From Chara braunii (lineage: Eukaryota; Streptophyta; Charophyceae; Charales; Characeae): a stretch of 23,407 nt of DNA. The stretch covers positions 4,612,353 through 4,635,759 of the forward strand of contig BFEA01000035.1 of NCBI GenBank assembly GCA_003427395.1, written 5' to 3'. Numbering within the stretch: the first letter of the stretch is position 1; the number at the start of each line of letters is the position of its first letter. The notes under the pieces are model-generated. The model made no database searches and was not told where the DNA came from. It was given only the letters and a program-made list of their open reading frames with translations. This document shows, piece after piece, positions 10,024-20,318 of this stretch. Both the position numbers and the translations under genes were made by a program.

Positions 10024-10171
10024 TTACATCACGTTATCTACCCCTTTACTCATGCAAACAGGCCTCAACCCCTAGTTACCCTGACGCTTACCTTTACAAC
10101 TATGTCAATGGGTAGCGAGGCGATTCCAACCAAGTCAAAAGAAACGCATTTAGTGGAGAAAGAGGTATTCC

Positions 10172-10729
10172 CTATTGACCCACTGCTGCCCGTAGCCCAT
10201 CCTTGTCTTCAATTTCCTCATTTGGATCATGTGAAATGGCATATACGTCCACTATATTGGCCGTATTCTTTAGCTCCTGACTAGAGGGTGAGAACTTCGG
10301 ATCTAAGTACAAACCATATATTAGTTCACATGTATAGCGTTCATAATCCCAGTCTCGCGCCCTCATAGTGGCTTCAGCTGCCGCTTCTACCCTTGCCGAC
10401 CCACCAAAGCTCTTCTCTATAAGGAAGTTAGGCAGGGTGACTCGCAGTGGAGCAGATGGAAGCGCGAACTCTCTAGCGCACTTAACCTCTGCATGGGTTA
10501 GTACTTGCTCTTCTCCGTCACGGGACACTTCCCTCGCCCACTTAGCTGCCGCTGCCTCAGCTACCCTCAAAGGCTTAGCAAGCAGGCTTCCATGCCCAAG
10601 TGTCAATTCTATCCCATGCTCGACCCAAAGGGTGGCTGAGGCATACAGGGTCACCTTTACAATTGTGCATTTCTGCTGATCGTCGAACCCAGACTCGATC
10701 CAGACAAAGACGTCCGTGTCAATTATCAC
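10172..10729 (-). pseudogene. Gag-like middle segment (185 codons)
   Basis: An open frame reads from about 10800 (after an upstream in-frame TAA) to TAG at 10174-10172. The nominal start at 10729 is a GTG, so it is more likely a continuation of the upstream segment in the -1 frame than an independent gene. The product is acidic-to-neutral and non-repetitive, with a beta-rich start (IIDTDVFVWIESGF) and an Ala/Glu-rich middle (VAEAAAAKWAREV). I recognise no catalytic motif and no pol domain. Its position between the PBS-proximal ATG and the capsid-like segment argues for an N-terminal or matrix-like part of gag. Just below it the minus strand has AAG/GTAAGC near 10094, a good splice-donor match, but an intron is only a possibility. 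Confidence 0.5.
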
Positions 10730-10881
10730 GCTCCACCATGATGAAAAATGTTCTCCTTCTCTGACCTGCCTGGTAAAGACACCTCGAGTCCTCCCTCTTT
10801 CTTAACCGGCCCGAGCATACGCGGGTATTCCCGTGCATAAGGCATCCTGAGTTGCCTTTGCTTTGTCTGGGTTCTGCCCAT
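10726..10881 (-). pseudogene. Gag-like N-terminal segment (51 codons)
   Basis: This frame opens with ATG at 10881-10879 and closes at TGA 10728-10726, giving 51 residues beginning MGRTQTKQRQ and rich in basic residues and prolines, as gag N-termini often are. It is the first ATG with coding-like composition after the leader. The same frame is used again much further down by the capsid and nucleocapsid part (10023-8506), while the segment in between (10729-10172) is open in the -1 frame. Either a small indel has split one gene or a frameshift links the parts. No classical slippery heptamer sits in the ~75-nt overlap. It is assigned to gag by position and composition only. Confidence 0.5.
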
Positions 10882-12076
10882 CACAGACAAACGTTCAGCA
10901 TGCGCCTTCCGTTATTAGACTGACTATCCCTACTCCTCTGGGAAGAGCGACCCAGCTATACAGACTCGATGGCCAACCATGAGACAAGTGCTGGACTGGA
11001 GACATTCATATAGACTTTTACAGACTGATAAGATCCCAAATATAATCCCAAGAGAGTACTCCACACGAAATACCCCTAAACAGGATATCTACTGAGCCAC
11101 GTATCCTCACATACTTAGACATAACCTAGGATATCTACTTAAAAATATGCCTTCACATTTAGACATAACCTAGGCTGGCAAACATCAATTACTACCTACC
11201 ACTCCATTAAAGGTGGGCAAATTAGTCTAAGTATTAGCTCTTNCATTACTACTCCAACTCCCTCTAGGATTAGATGTCCTTTACGTAAAGAAGGTATCAC
11301 CCAAACTCGCTACGCCCCGTAGCAGAACATCCGCTTAGAATCCAAACTCAAACATGTAAGTCGATGCAAGTAATATCCTTCAGCTTTCCTCAACCTACTT
11401 CTCCTCAAGGCACACAGACGATTCTTAACCTGACGCCTAGGAGAGGGTTTATACCTTCAGCTTCTGATAGAGGAATATTATTTCACTCATCCTTAGCTCC
11501 ATTCTGCTGCAACCGTATTACGATGCTTTCCCAATTACTCAGACGACTCTTATGACCGTCAACAAGGGTACATCACAGAGTTAACTCTCACAATAGTCAT
11601 GCTTAACCTTAGCCACGTCAAACACGCAAAACACTGCTCAGGCCTGCCAACTATCGAATAAAAAAGGCGACCAATCCCAAGTATCATCATGCTGGTCAAA
11701 GCCGGTGAACGTAGAATCAAAACACTTATCACTCTCGAGTCACTCATACCACATTAATCCAAATCAGGTCACATAAATCAAAACCAAATCGCCTAACCAA
11801 CCCTCACTTCACGTTTTTTATCTAGCACTGTCTGCTACTAACTATTCTGTCCAAACCAGTCAATAGAGCAAAAGTGGTCACTTCGCCTGAGTCGGCAACC
11901 TGCCTCGAATCTAGGCCCGGTTTTTAAGGACCTCTCAATTCTACGACACTTCCAATCAATAGTCAAGACATCAACTGATACCTCATATCGTCCTAGCGAA
12001 AACTTCTCATTTGCGTATTTTCTCACTTCCAATACCCGGATGTCGTTCCACCGAGGACAACGGTAGGCAACCGTTA
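10882..12076 (-). other. Untranslated leader between PBS and gag
   Basis: About 1.2 kb follows the primer-binding site before the first gag-like ATG. I see no supported coding frame in it; the short frames present are scattered on both strands with no retroelement motifs. It holds an imperfect ~44-bp tandem duplication (11085-11180) and one ambiguous base at 11243. A leader of this size would be expected to hold dimerisation and packaging signals, but none can be identified from sequence alone. Confidence 0.55.
11085..11180. repeat. Imperfect ~44-bp tandem duplication in the leader
   Basis: The string TTAGACATAACCTAGG at 11115-11130 recurs as TTTAGACATAACCTAGG about 44 bases later, ending at 11174. 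In each case it is preceded by a CTTCACAT/CCTCACAT-like stretch. GGATATCTACT also occurs twice (about 11083 and 11129). Function unknown. Confidence 0.55.
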
Positions 12077-12094
12077 TCCCCGACAACGGCGCCA
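12077..12094 (-). promoter_or_regulatory. Primer-binding site, tRNA-Asp type
   Basis: The minus strand reads TGGCGCCGTTGTCGGGGA, which is the complement of the 3' end of plant tRNA-Asp (ending ...CAACGGCGCCA) with one mismatch in 18. It starts two bases inside the CGACA end of the 5' LTR, the normal spacing. tRNA-Asp priming is known from the Athila branch of plant Ty3/gypsy elements; assignment to that branch here is only suggestive because no pol is present. A small hairpin, AACGGT/ACCGTT at 12059-12075, lies directly downstream of it on the minus strand. Confidence 0.85.
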
Positions 12095-12570
12095 CCTGTC
12101 GAGCGCATCGATCCGACACCGCACCACGGCAGCGCGGGACCCTCCTGGCCGCGTCACTCTGGAGTTGGATTAAATCCTCGTCGCAAATATATATATGGAG
12201 TTTCCGCAAGCCGCTCCGGCCGAGTGGGCCAGCCATACCTCTCGCGAGCCCCTGCGACAGGATAGGGCCTACGCGAGGCACGACTTACCTCCACCTTACG
12301 GGAGCTGTCACCTCCCTTCGGTGGGCGTATCCCCGCCGAGCTACCAGTCCACAGTACGAAAGTTAATCAATTGCAATTGCAGAGGTGGACCAGCCGAGGG
12401 CGTTTCTCGTTCGCTGTAGCATAGGGGGTACACGCGGTATTATGCCTCTATCGAACCCGCACGCGAACCGACATCTTGGGGGGCTGAGGTCCCAAGCGCG
12501 ACTCGTCGTCAGTCGACACGGACGCATCCCACACACCACGCGCACACCACTTTATGAACACAAAAATAAA

Positions 12571-12589
12571 ACACACACACACACACACA
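12571..12589. repeat. (AC)9 microsatellite in the 5' LTR
   Basis: A dinucleotide run in the part of the LTR that is missing from the left copy. Confidence 0.85.
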
Positions 12590-12779
12590 TACGAAACAAC
12601 ACAACACAAACAACGCGACAACGCTCTTATCCCCTCGGTAGCCAACCCATAACTTTCCAATGCGGAATTCTGATAGGCGTTGCACGCGAGACTTAATATA
12701 AAACGCGCGAATGCAGGGCTAACTCATATCGACTCGCAATGCAAGCGTACGCTAGCAGTCGCAATGATGGCGTACCATG

Positions 12780-13099
12780 NNNNNNNNNNNNNNNNNNNNN
12801 NNNNNNNNNNNNNNNNNNNNNNNNNNNNNNNNNNNNNNNNNNNNNNNNNNNNNNNNNNNNNNNNNNNNNNNNNNNNNNNNNNNNNNNNNNNNNNNNNNNN
12901 NNNNNNNNNNNNNNNNNNNNNNNNNNNNNNNNNNNNNNNNNNNNNNNNNNNNNNNNNNNNNNNNNNNNNNNNNNNNNNNNNNNNNNNNNNNNNNNNNNNN
13001 NNNNNNNNNNNNNNNNNNNNNNNNNNNNNNNNNNNNNNNNNNNNNNNNNNNNNNNNNNNNNNNNNNNNNNNNNNNNNNNNNNNNNNNNNNNNNNNNNNN
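12780..13099. other. Assembly gap (320 N) inside the 5' LTR
   Basis: A run of N splits the 5' LTR. The first called bases after it, TTGAAGACCACACACCCTCT, are exactly the first bases of the window, so the other LTR copy also starts being readable at the same point. Open frames crossing the N run have no meaning. Confidence 0.97.
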
Positions 13100-14074
13100 T
13101 TGAAGACCACACACCCTCTTCTGCACTCTGTGCAGAGTGGGTGGTACACATGTCCATACCTGTGGTGGCAGTCGTTTCTTACTGCCCTCGAGATAAGCCC
13201 CATTCCAGGCCTGGACTGAAGTCAAGGGGTTTGACTTTGACGGCTGCCACGGACGACAACGTCCAACCATAAAATCTCTAAGAAGCAAAGGATAAAAGGA
13301 GGTCCCCCTTTTCTCTCAGGTCATAATCAGGTTAATTCTTGCGCACGAACACAGTAAACCGTGCGCATACCCAAGGCATATATAGATATATACATAAGGC
13401 TTAATTATATAGGACGATCGCTCCTCACAGTCACAGTGGGGTTCCTCTCAACCATATACACATGTAATCGCAGACAGTCACATCGAGAGTTCGAACCACA
13501 ACCATACCTGCAATCACATCAAAGATCAACAAAAGTCCACGCGCTACACGGGGTCAACTTCAATCGTTCTCTGTACTCATACCCCTTGCTTTAGCCATTC
13601 ATACCTCAACCTCAGCGCAACTTCCCCGCAATAAAAATACTCAGTATTTTTGTTAAATGACCATTCAATAAAGTCCGAGTAAAAACACAACAAAACAAAT
13701 AAACCACAGGGCTAAAGCCTTTAGGTTAAGTGGCAGAAGTGAATTAGAGTTGAGTCGTAAACCGACGAACCGGCAACCGACCTGTTATCAGTGATAACAG
13801 AGGATGACCCTCAAGGGATCAAGCCGAATCTAGTCCTGAACTTGAATCAAACGATCAAGAGGACCTGTAACACACGACAGGTCAATGCCCCAAACTAAAC
13901 CTATAAGTCCATGGAGAATAATCTTCATATCATGATCTTTTACCCAAATCATCCTAACTGACTATACCTGAGCCTACCTCTAAGCAAGTGTCCAAAGAAA
14001 AATAGACTCAGGGCAAAATCTCCCCTATTCATAGTGGATTACCAGAATCGTCACTTGTCAAAATATAATCTAGC

Positions 14075-14710
14075 TCCTTTTAACTAAGAAAATTTCTGCA
14101 GCGCTTCCTGTAAAAAAACTGTCTTTCCAAAATTTATAAAGGCCCAAATATGGAAAACAGAAATAATCTCTGACTATGGAAAGTCAAATTTGTCCAACTG
14201 CCTGAAATTGGAAGACATTTAGGCAGCACTCCCTTTAGAAAGGGAGACTTCCCAGATTTATACCAAGTCAGATATGAACTCAAAAGAAATTTTGAGTTCA
14301 ATTTTAGACTAGATTTAACAAATTCCTTAGTTCTGCAGAAATTTCAGCAGCGCTATCTTTAGAAAAGTGTTTTTTCAAAATTTATACAAAGCTAAGTCCA
14401 GATTTTAAGAATAACTTTGGCTTCTCAAAGTTCAATTTTGTCTAACTCCCTGAATTAACAAAAATTTTGGCAACACTCCCTTTAGAAAAGGAGACTTCTC
14501 AGATTTTAATTAAGTCAGGTATTAGAAATGACAAATCGAACTTTGGCAAGTCAAAAATTGACTCATTCCTTGGATTTGTAGAAATTTCGGCAGCGCTTCC
14601 TGCAGAGAAAGTAGCTTGCCAAGATTTATACAAAGCCAAGTACAAAAAATGATCCCAGAAAATGCAAGAATTGACCCAAGTAAAAAAAAGTTTCTCAAAA
14701 AAATGCAGGA
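14075..14710. repeat. Same ~122-bp array in the 5' LTR
   Basis: Anchors recur near 14097, 14222, 14346, 14468 and 14588. Here unit 2 has a longer stem than its partner in the other LTR: GAACTCAAAA/TTTTGAGTTC, 10 bp with a 4-base loop. Unit 3 keeps AACTTTG/CAAAGTT. Anchors 1, 3 and 4 have lost GGCAGC by point changes. Confidence 0.8.
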
Positions 14711-14925
14711 ATTGACACTAACTCCTATGGCTCTAGCACGTGACGAGCAACTAAAGCAACTACCTATAATATTGAAACCCAAACAAACTAGCCATCTCAC
14801 TCAGTCACATGCAAACTAAACCACGAATGTAAGTACTCTCACCATCCCAAATTCATTCCATATAGATATTTTATGAATCTTTTAAGTCCTTGAACCCTTA
14901 TTTCCCTTTTACATAAGACATAGAG

Positions 14926-15608
14926 CCGGACCATTCGCAATGAAAACAATGCCCAACTTGCCTTTAAGATATACACGAACAGGTTGCACAACTACTTCTC
15001 TCTTCTTTTGGGCATATGACTAGGTCATTCGTCATGGAAACAATGCCTAGCCGCCCTGAGCCGTTTAATATCCAAAATTTAGTATTTCTCTAACTTTGTT
15101 TTAAAAAAGGGAAGCAAATACGGGCAGGGGACTGAACCATTCGTCATGGAAACAATGTTCAGCTTGCTCATACTATTTTCATTTATACTTCGTATTTTTC
15201 CCTTTCTCTACTTGATGATATGACTTAACGCTGGACCACTCACCATGGAAACAAATGCCCATCTGTCAGTTCACATGCAAATATATATAAAGTATTTTCC
15301 CTTTATACTCAGTTTAACTTATGTGCGTGGTTTTCAGGCTAAACCATTCACCCTGGAAACAATGCTCAGCCTTAGACAAAAAATCCTCCTTCAGAATAAA
15401 CAAGAACTTACACTCCTTCAATCAGGCAACCCTAGAGTTAACTGGAGCAACCAGGCCATTCACTATGGAAACAATGCCTGATTCCCTAGAAAACAACTAA
15501 ATAAACACAGCAACCAGACGGTTCACCATTGAAACAATGTCTGGTCCTTCAGAAAACAGTCAAATAAACACAGCCCTTAGCCATTCACCATGGAAACAAT
15601 GCTCAGGC
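14926..15608. repeat. Same eight core hairpins, 5' LTR copy
   Basis: All eight members occur in the same order. Examples are CTAGG/CCTAG (15020-15050) and CTGAA/TTCAG with an intact CATT (15132-15162), where the other LTR has GCTT. The fourth has left arm GCTGG, which pairs fully with the right arm CCAGC kept in the other LTR, suggesting an ancestral GCTGG/CCAGC stem that each copy has since broken on one side. Confidence 0.82.
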
Positions 15609-16340
15609 TTTGGTTGACCCTTCAAACGCATGCAAGACTACCTTCCTCACACCTTCCCCCACTTTATCCCTTTGTCTGCTTTCAACAATAATAAAGAAGA
15701 AACTTAGGCTTCACTCTCACACGATTCTTCCATTTAGTCTGATTGGGTCCTCAAGAGAAAGCAAAACCATAGGGACAACCTCATGCATACAACAGTCATA
15801 CTGTAGGGGAATAAACAAAACATGGGTGATAGTAGGTTGTACAGTTGGAAATGGTTTACCTGATGATTCCCTGCCTCCTGAACTCTTCCTGGGTTTTGGG
15901 AGAGTTCCCGCAATCGGTGGGTGGACTCCCTACAAAGTCTTGACGCGTACCTACGGGTTGCAATCCCGCCCGCCGCCTTCCTCTCGTAACCAGGGACTAG
16001 ACTGAGACTTGGAAAGACAGAAAGAGATAATTTTGAGTCTCTCAAATCCTAGAATGGGGCTCTCAGTCTCGCAAGAGAGGGTCTTGTAATCTTGGATCGC
16101 ATGAGGGCCCCGCAATGGCGGCCAATGTGACAGCTTGGTCAATGCAGTCCAACTGCTGAAGCTGCCTCTCTTGCCAAACCTTCAATCTGCAGCATCACCC
16201 TCACGCCCTTAAGGCTAGTTTTTCCTTTCAGTCCCAATACCTCTGCCCAGTTCAAATCCTTGCTACACAACAGTTTATAACAGTCTTGCCAGCAACAACA
16301 GTAGTGTACAACGCTGGCCAGCAACAATAGTAGCAGCCCA

Positions 16341-16447
16341 CCTACAACAGTAGTAGCAGTCCACCTACAGCAGTAGTAGCAGTCCACCTACAGCAGTAGT
16401 AGCAGTCCGCCTACAGCAGCAATAGCAGTCCGCCTACAGCAACATAG
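16341..16447. repeat. 23-bp tandem array, five units (5' LTR)
   Basis: The same repeat starts at 16341, 16364, 16387, 16410 and 16433 (last partial). One unit more than in the other LTR indicates copy-number change since insertion. Confidence 0.85.
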
Positions 16448-17213
16448 TCACCCCACGTCATCACAACAAACTGCGGCCGATGCCAAGCTCGCGGCGGCCA
16501 CAATCACCATTATAGCGTAAGCCTCAACCAGCAGTAAAGCCGACCACACAGGCAGCTCGTCATCCTCCCCACCAGCTCCTGCTATTGACTCGCGTACAAC
16601 TTGGCACTGTAGCTCGACTTCCTAGCTCAACCGATGTAGCCGGATCTGCCTCATACCCCAGCCCACTGCTCTCCCTCTCACTGTTGGCTACCTCCGACAC
16701 TCCTTACGGCCAGTTCCATGCAGCCTCTACAAGTATCAACAGCCCACCCGGTCATAGTACATGCCAGAAAAAAACACAGACAAAGCCACCACCATATAGT
16801 CACCTGTAGAGTCATCTCAACCGCGGGAGAAGGCAGATAACTCCCCGGTCTCAGCGCTACTCGTCCCTTGCAGTCACGACGCCGACTCGTACCATGCCCC
16901 AACCAACTCGCAAGCCTTCCCGCAGCCCGCAAGCCTTCTCGTTCGACTGCAGCTCCGCACCTCGGTGCTCCAGGCGACACTGCGCAACCTACCGTCGGGA
17001 CTTCTGCAAGTTGTACGCCCAGGTAAGTATACCTCCTTTCGACTGCTCCGAAACGAGCCTAATATGACTGTTTTTTCTGCCTCCTCGGACTTCGGATGCA
17101 CACTGGTGCAAAACTGGGCCAGGTTCAGTCCCACCTCTATCTCCAAACCTACTAACTTCTTACTCAAACTAACACTAGACTCGGATTCTCCCGACTAAGA
17201 AACGTTAGAATAA

Positions 17214-17934
17214 CACCCGCTCCCACCCCCTTTCATCAAGAAACGGGTGGGATTCATCGTTTTCCCATTTCCTCCTCTCCATCCCTCCGCGCACCGTATT
17301 CTCTTCCTAACTCTCTAAATACTACCTCTCCCATCAATCTATCCTCACCATCACTCTCGCACCTCGCTCGAATCCATCGAGGATCGAGTGAGGTACAAAT
17401 CTTTTACTCCTACCTCCTCCCTTCTCGTCACCATCGCCATCTCGGCGCACTCCATTCTTCTTACACCACTGAAATCCACCCACTAATCCCCAAATCCGAC
17501 ACTACTATCAGATTCGCCCGTCATTAAACCCCCCAAAATGCAACTTCCCCCGCCTGTTCCCATCATGCAACGAGTGAGGTGAGTGATTCCTCCTCCCACC
17601 ATAGCCGTGGTCTTCACCTTTAGGCGCAGCCCCTACCAATCGTATCTCGAAACCTACCCACTAACTTCCAAAACTAACATTATAGTCCGCCTCGCAGCTA
17701 TGTAAAACCCCTATTTAGCCCTTTACTTCGCTCGATTCCATCAAGAATCGAGCGAGGTATCTAACTTTTCACTTCTCCCCTTCCTTCACCTCCGCCATAG
17801 CCCGACGCAGCTCCTTTCTCCACTAACAACTAATCTACTAACTTACTACAAAAACTAACACTACTATCTAACTCGCCCCTACCAAAAACTATAAAAACGA
17901 ACTTTATTTTGCCCGATTTCGTCAAGAATCGGAC
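17214..17934. repeat. Same CATCAA-loop units in the 5' LTR
   Basis: Hairpins recur at 17214-17249 (CACCCG/CGGGTG), about 17362-17393, about 17727-17755 and 17911-17934. A 100-bp segment at 17499-17598, absent from the other LTR, ends in a CATCATGCAACGAGTGAGG string that looks like a decayed further unit. Confidence 0.78.
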
Positions 17935-19035
17935 GAGCTTTTCGTTTTTCTTCTATCTCCTTTTCTACTCCGCCCCTTTTCTCGTCACATGCATACGGCG
18001 TGATTCGCCGCCCAGATTCGGCCTCTTCCATCACTCCCCCTTCGCTTCCTTTGTACGCCTGTCCCATTGTTGTCTGTCGTCACCCGCTTGCTGTTTGTGC
18101 AGCGGCCGGTACATCAAGTCCCACAGCGTCGTCCGACCGCTTTCCACCTTCCTACACAATACCTCGGCTCCGGCTCTCTGTCGAGCGACAATCCGATTAA
18201 CTCTTTCGTTGTTTTCTCTGAGTCCGACGACGGTTTGCGCAGCGGTGCCCCTGCCAGCTCGCTCCTTAGTACTCCTGGCCCCGCCCCACGCCCAGTCTCC
18301 ACACACCTTTCCCACATAGCAAAGCACAGGATCGGGGCGAGGCCTCACTGCGATCTGTAGTGTGAGGCTTGGTGACACGGGCCTCGGTGCGGATCTTGTG
18401 GGAGTGGCAAATATTCAAGTGCAAACTTTTGGGGCTAAGGTAGGGGCAGGTTTCGTGGGGAAGGCTGTTGCAGCCTGTACCGCTGCGGATCTCCGCCCGG
18501 TGCCCCCCCCCCATCTCCGGACTTTAAATGGCATGCTCATACCCGAGCCTCCCACAACAGCTCGTGGTTGGCGGGCAGCGCATCCGCAGGAAGGTCCCGG
18601 CCACTCGGTTTCCCTCCGCTTCGTGGGCCAGTCACCCACCGGCTCACATGCACGTTGAACTCGTCGGTGTGCGCTACAGGCCGGGCGCGATGGAAAGGAG
18701 ATTCCGCCGGCATGCCGAATGCGTAGGAACCCGAACTCAGGCCCGTTCCTCGTTAGTCTAACAGGGTACTAGTCGGACCGGGCGCGCCGGCCTCAGGACC
18801 GATCACCAGCAAGAACAATAAATAATAATAAATCCAAAAATAATAAGGAAAGACAAAAATAAAAATGGAACCCGGAAACTAAACAAGAACCGGGCCGTCG
18901 CCCCACCATCCTTTGATGCCGCGCACCCGTTTATCATGCAGAAGTCTCGCCGTTATCGAAGCCGGTCTCCACGCGCGCGTGCACGTCTCGGTCAGACGCA
19001 CCAGTCAAAATTACCATATCAATCAATCCTAAATG

Positions 19036-19063
19036 AAATAAATAAATAAATAAATAAATAAAA
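19036..19063. repeat. (AAAT)n microsatellite, 5' LTR
   Basis: Counterpart of the run at 5826-5854. Confidence 0.85.
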
Positions 19064-19284
19064 TTTGATCGGCGATCACGCCAGCCCTTCAGTCATCAAT
19101 AAATAAAATCACGCGCGCCTCAAGTTTGCGCGCTCACACACTCTCTATTCTAGTCAACCATCCAGTCAACGTAATTTATAGACGCGGCCGCGCCTAGCGC
19201 GGTAAACTTAACTTTGAACCACACTATCTTCTGTCGCTCGCAAAGGCCAGGGCGGATACCCTTGTAAGGGTATTCGCACCGACA

Positions 19285-19289
19285 CCGCA
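19285..19289. other. Predicted right copy of the target-site duplication (CCGCA)
   Basis: These are the five bases directly after the LTR end CGACA. Ty3/gypsy integrases usually leave 5-bp duplications. The left copy would lie outside the window, so this is prediction by position. Confidence 0.5.
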
Positions 19290-19426
19290 ACTTCTTCATT
19301 GGTGACAATCACACTTCCTGCTCCTTGCATTTCTTCAATCATCGTGCCCACCCTCCCTGGCCTATTGGCCACGGGCACAGCGGCCACGGGGGCGGTTTCA
19401 ACTCGAGCTTGTGCAGGCCGGAGCGG

Positions 19427-19468
19427 ACAGTCGCGAGCTATGTGGCCCGGCTGGTGACACGTGTAGCA
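19427..19468 (-). other. CCHC zinc knuckle of the gypsy gag
   Basis: CYTCHQPGHIARDC matches C-X2-C-X4-H-X4-C exactly, followed by PLRP. This is the nucleocapsid RNA-binding motif of gag and the clearest protein signature in the window. Confidence 0.92.
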
Positions 19469-20201
19469 AACGCTCATATTTGTCGCTGCTCCGCCCATGG
19501 CCTTGGCGGGGGCGATTCCTGACGCCCCTGGTGCAGCTCTGACGACAATGGAGCACATCGACCTCATTAACGATTTTATCTAGGCATATAGCTCACGTTG
19601 TTCCTTCTTACTTTCCTGCATCAAGTTATCTAATGTTTGGGTTAGTTCCAGTATGACACTCGATTCGCTCGGCCTTGCTGAGGAGTCCGGGCAAGGAGCG
19701 TAGGCAAAGGCAATCCCGTAGCTGTATCCGGTACTGGCCTTTTGGCTGCGATTTGTTCTTGATAGGTGACAGGGCCAGAAACAAAGCCCATGTTTTCAAA
19801 TTTGTTTATAAGTGCAGCTAGTTCGGCCTTTGCTCTAGCCAGTTCTAAGGAATCCCCTTCCTTGGGGTAATCCTCTCCTTCTAAGAAACTGGCGGCAAAT
19901 TTTCGTTCCACCTCTTACGTCGCGGTCATGATCTATTGCATGGTATGATTGATCGGGGAGAACTGTTTTCACAGTTTTGCCCTCATTGTCCGACTACGAT
20001 GCCCGTCGATAAATAGATCTCTCCCGATCTTTTCCCCTCTCTGTGTTTTGACGAACATCATATAAAATCTATTACGATATTCAGTAACGGATTCGAGTGG
20101 TTTCTGAACCCGATCTTTGATTTAGTAACTCAACACCATTTTTGCACATCTCCGCAAAAGCGTCCACATTTAGGCGTTGAGGTGTCACATAGGCCGAAAT
20201 G

Positions 20202-20318
20202 CCCGCGGCCTAGGCCGATGGTGTCACCAATCCATCCAGAGCAGGGGATGGATATAGTCGAATCGGCTTAAAAAGTCCCGCGGCCTAGGCCGCGATATCC
20301 AGCTTGGATTGGTGGCAC
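20202..20318. repeat. Palindromic CCCGCGGCCTAGGCCG pair with inverted repeat
   Basis: CCCGCGGCCTAGGCCG occurs at 20202-20217 and again at 20277-20292, 75 bp apart. Around and between them, GTGTCACCAATCCAT (20221-20235) is a 13/15 inverted repeat of TTGGATTGGTGGCAC (20304-20318). It lies in the N-terminal part of the decayed gypsy gag. Confidence 0.7.

Larger units (their letters stand above)
1..19284 (-). mobile_element. Giant non-autonomous LTR retrotransposon (LARD/TR-GAG type), left end outside window
   Basis: Two long direct copies (1-6075 and 13100-19284, the latter extending through an N gap to 12097) flank a ~6.0 kb internal region. The copies end at the same bases on the right (...CGACA) and diverge immediately after. 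The left end of the complete copy, TGTCG at 12097, is two bases from a tRNA-Asp-type primer-binding site read on the minus strand, which fixes the orientation. The order on the minus strand is 5' LTR (19284 to 12097), PBS, leader, gag-like frames, non-coding tail, 3' LTR (6075 to beyond 1). No pol motifs were found, so mobilisation would need enzymes from another element. Its full length would be about 20 kb if both LTRs are equal. The alternative of a segmental duplication is unlikely given the TG/CA ends and the PBS at the expected place. Confidence 0.88.
12097..19284 (-). repeat. 5' LTR of the giant element (complete but with a gap)
   Basis: It is 7188 positions long including 320 N. Read on the plus strand it begins TGTCGAGCGC and ends GCACCGACA, so it has the TG...CA termini and a 5-bp terminal inverted repeat (TGTCG/CGACA) expected of an LTR. 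From 13100 onward it aligns along its whole length with 1-6075. Relative to that copy it has a 100-bp extra segment at 17499-17598 and one extra 23-bp unit, and it lacks ~28 bp seen at 4231-4258. In the first 300 aligned bases I count about 12 substitutions, mostly transitions. No convincing long ORF is shared by both copies, so the LTR is judged non-coding. At ~7 kb it is much longer than common plant LTRs. Confidence 0.88.

Noticed and set aside
10726-10801. Programmed -1 frameshift site in gag
   Set aside because: The overlap has no slippery heptamer in the right phase; a simple indel explains it as well.
12680-13288. Several open frames across the gap
   Set aside because: They consist mostly of N and are artefacts.
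1-19284. Segmental or assembly duplication rather than LTRs
   Set aside because: The copies have TG/CA ends, a 5-bp terminal inverted repeat and a PBS two bases inside the correct end, and differ by several percent.
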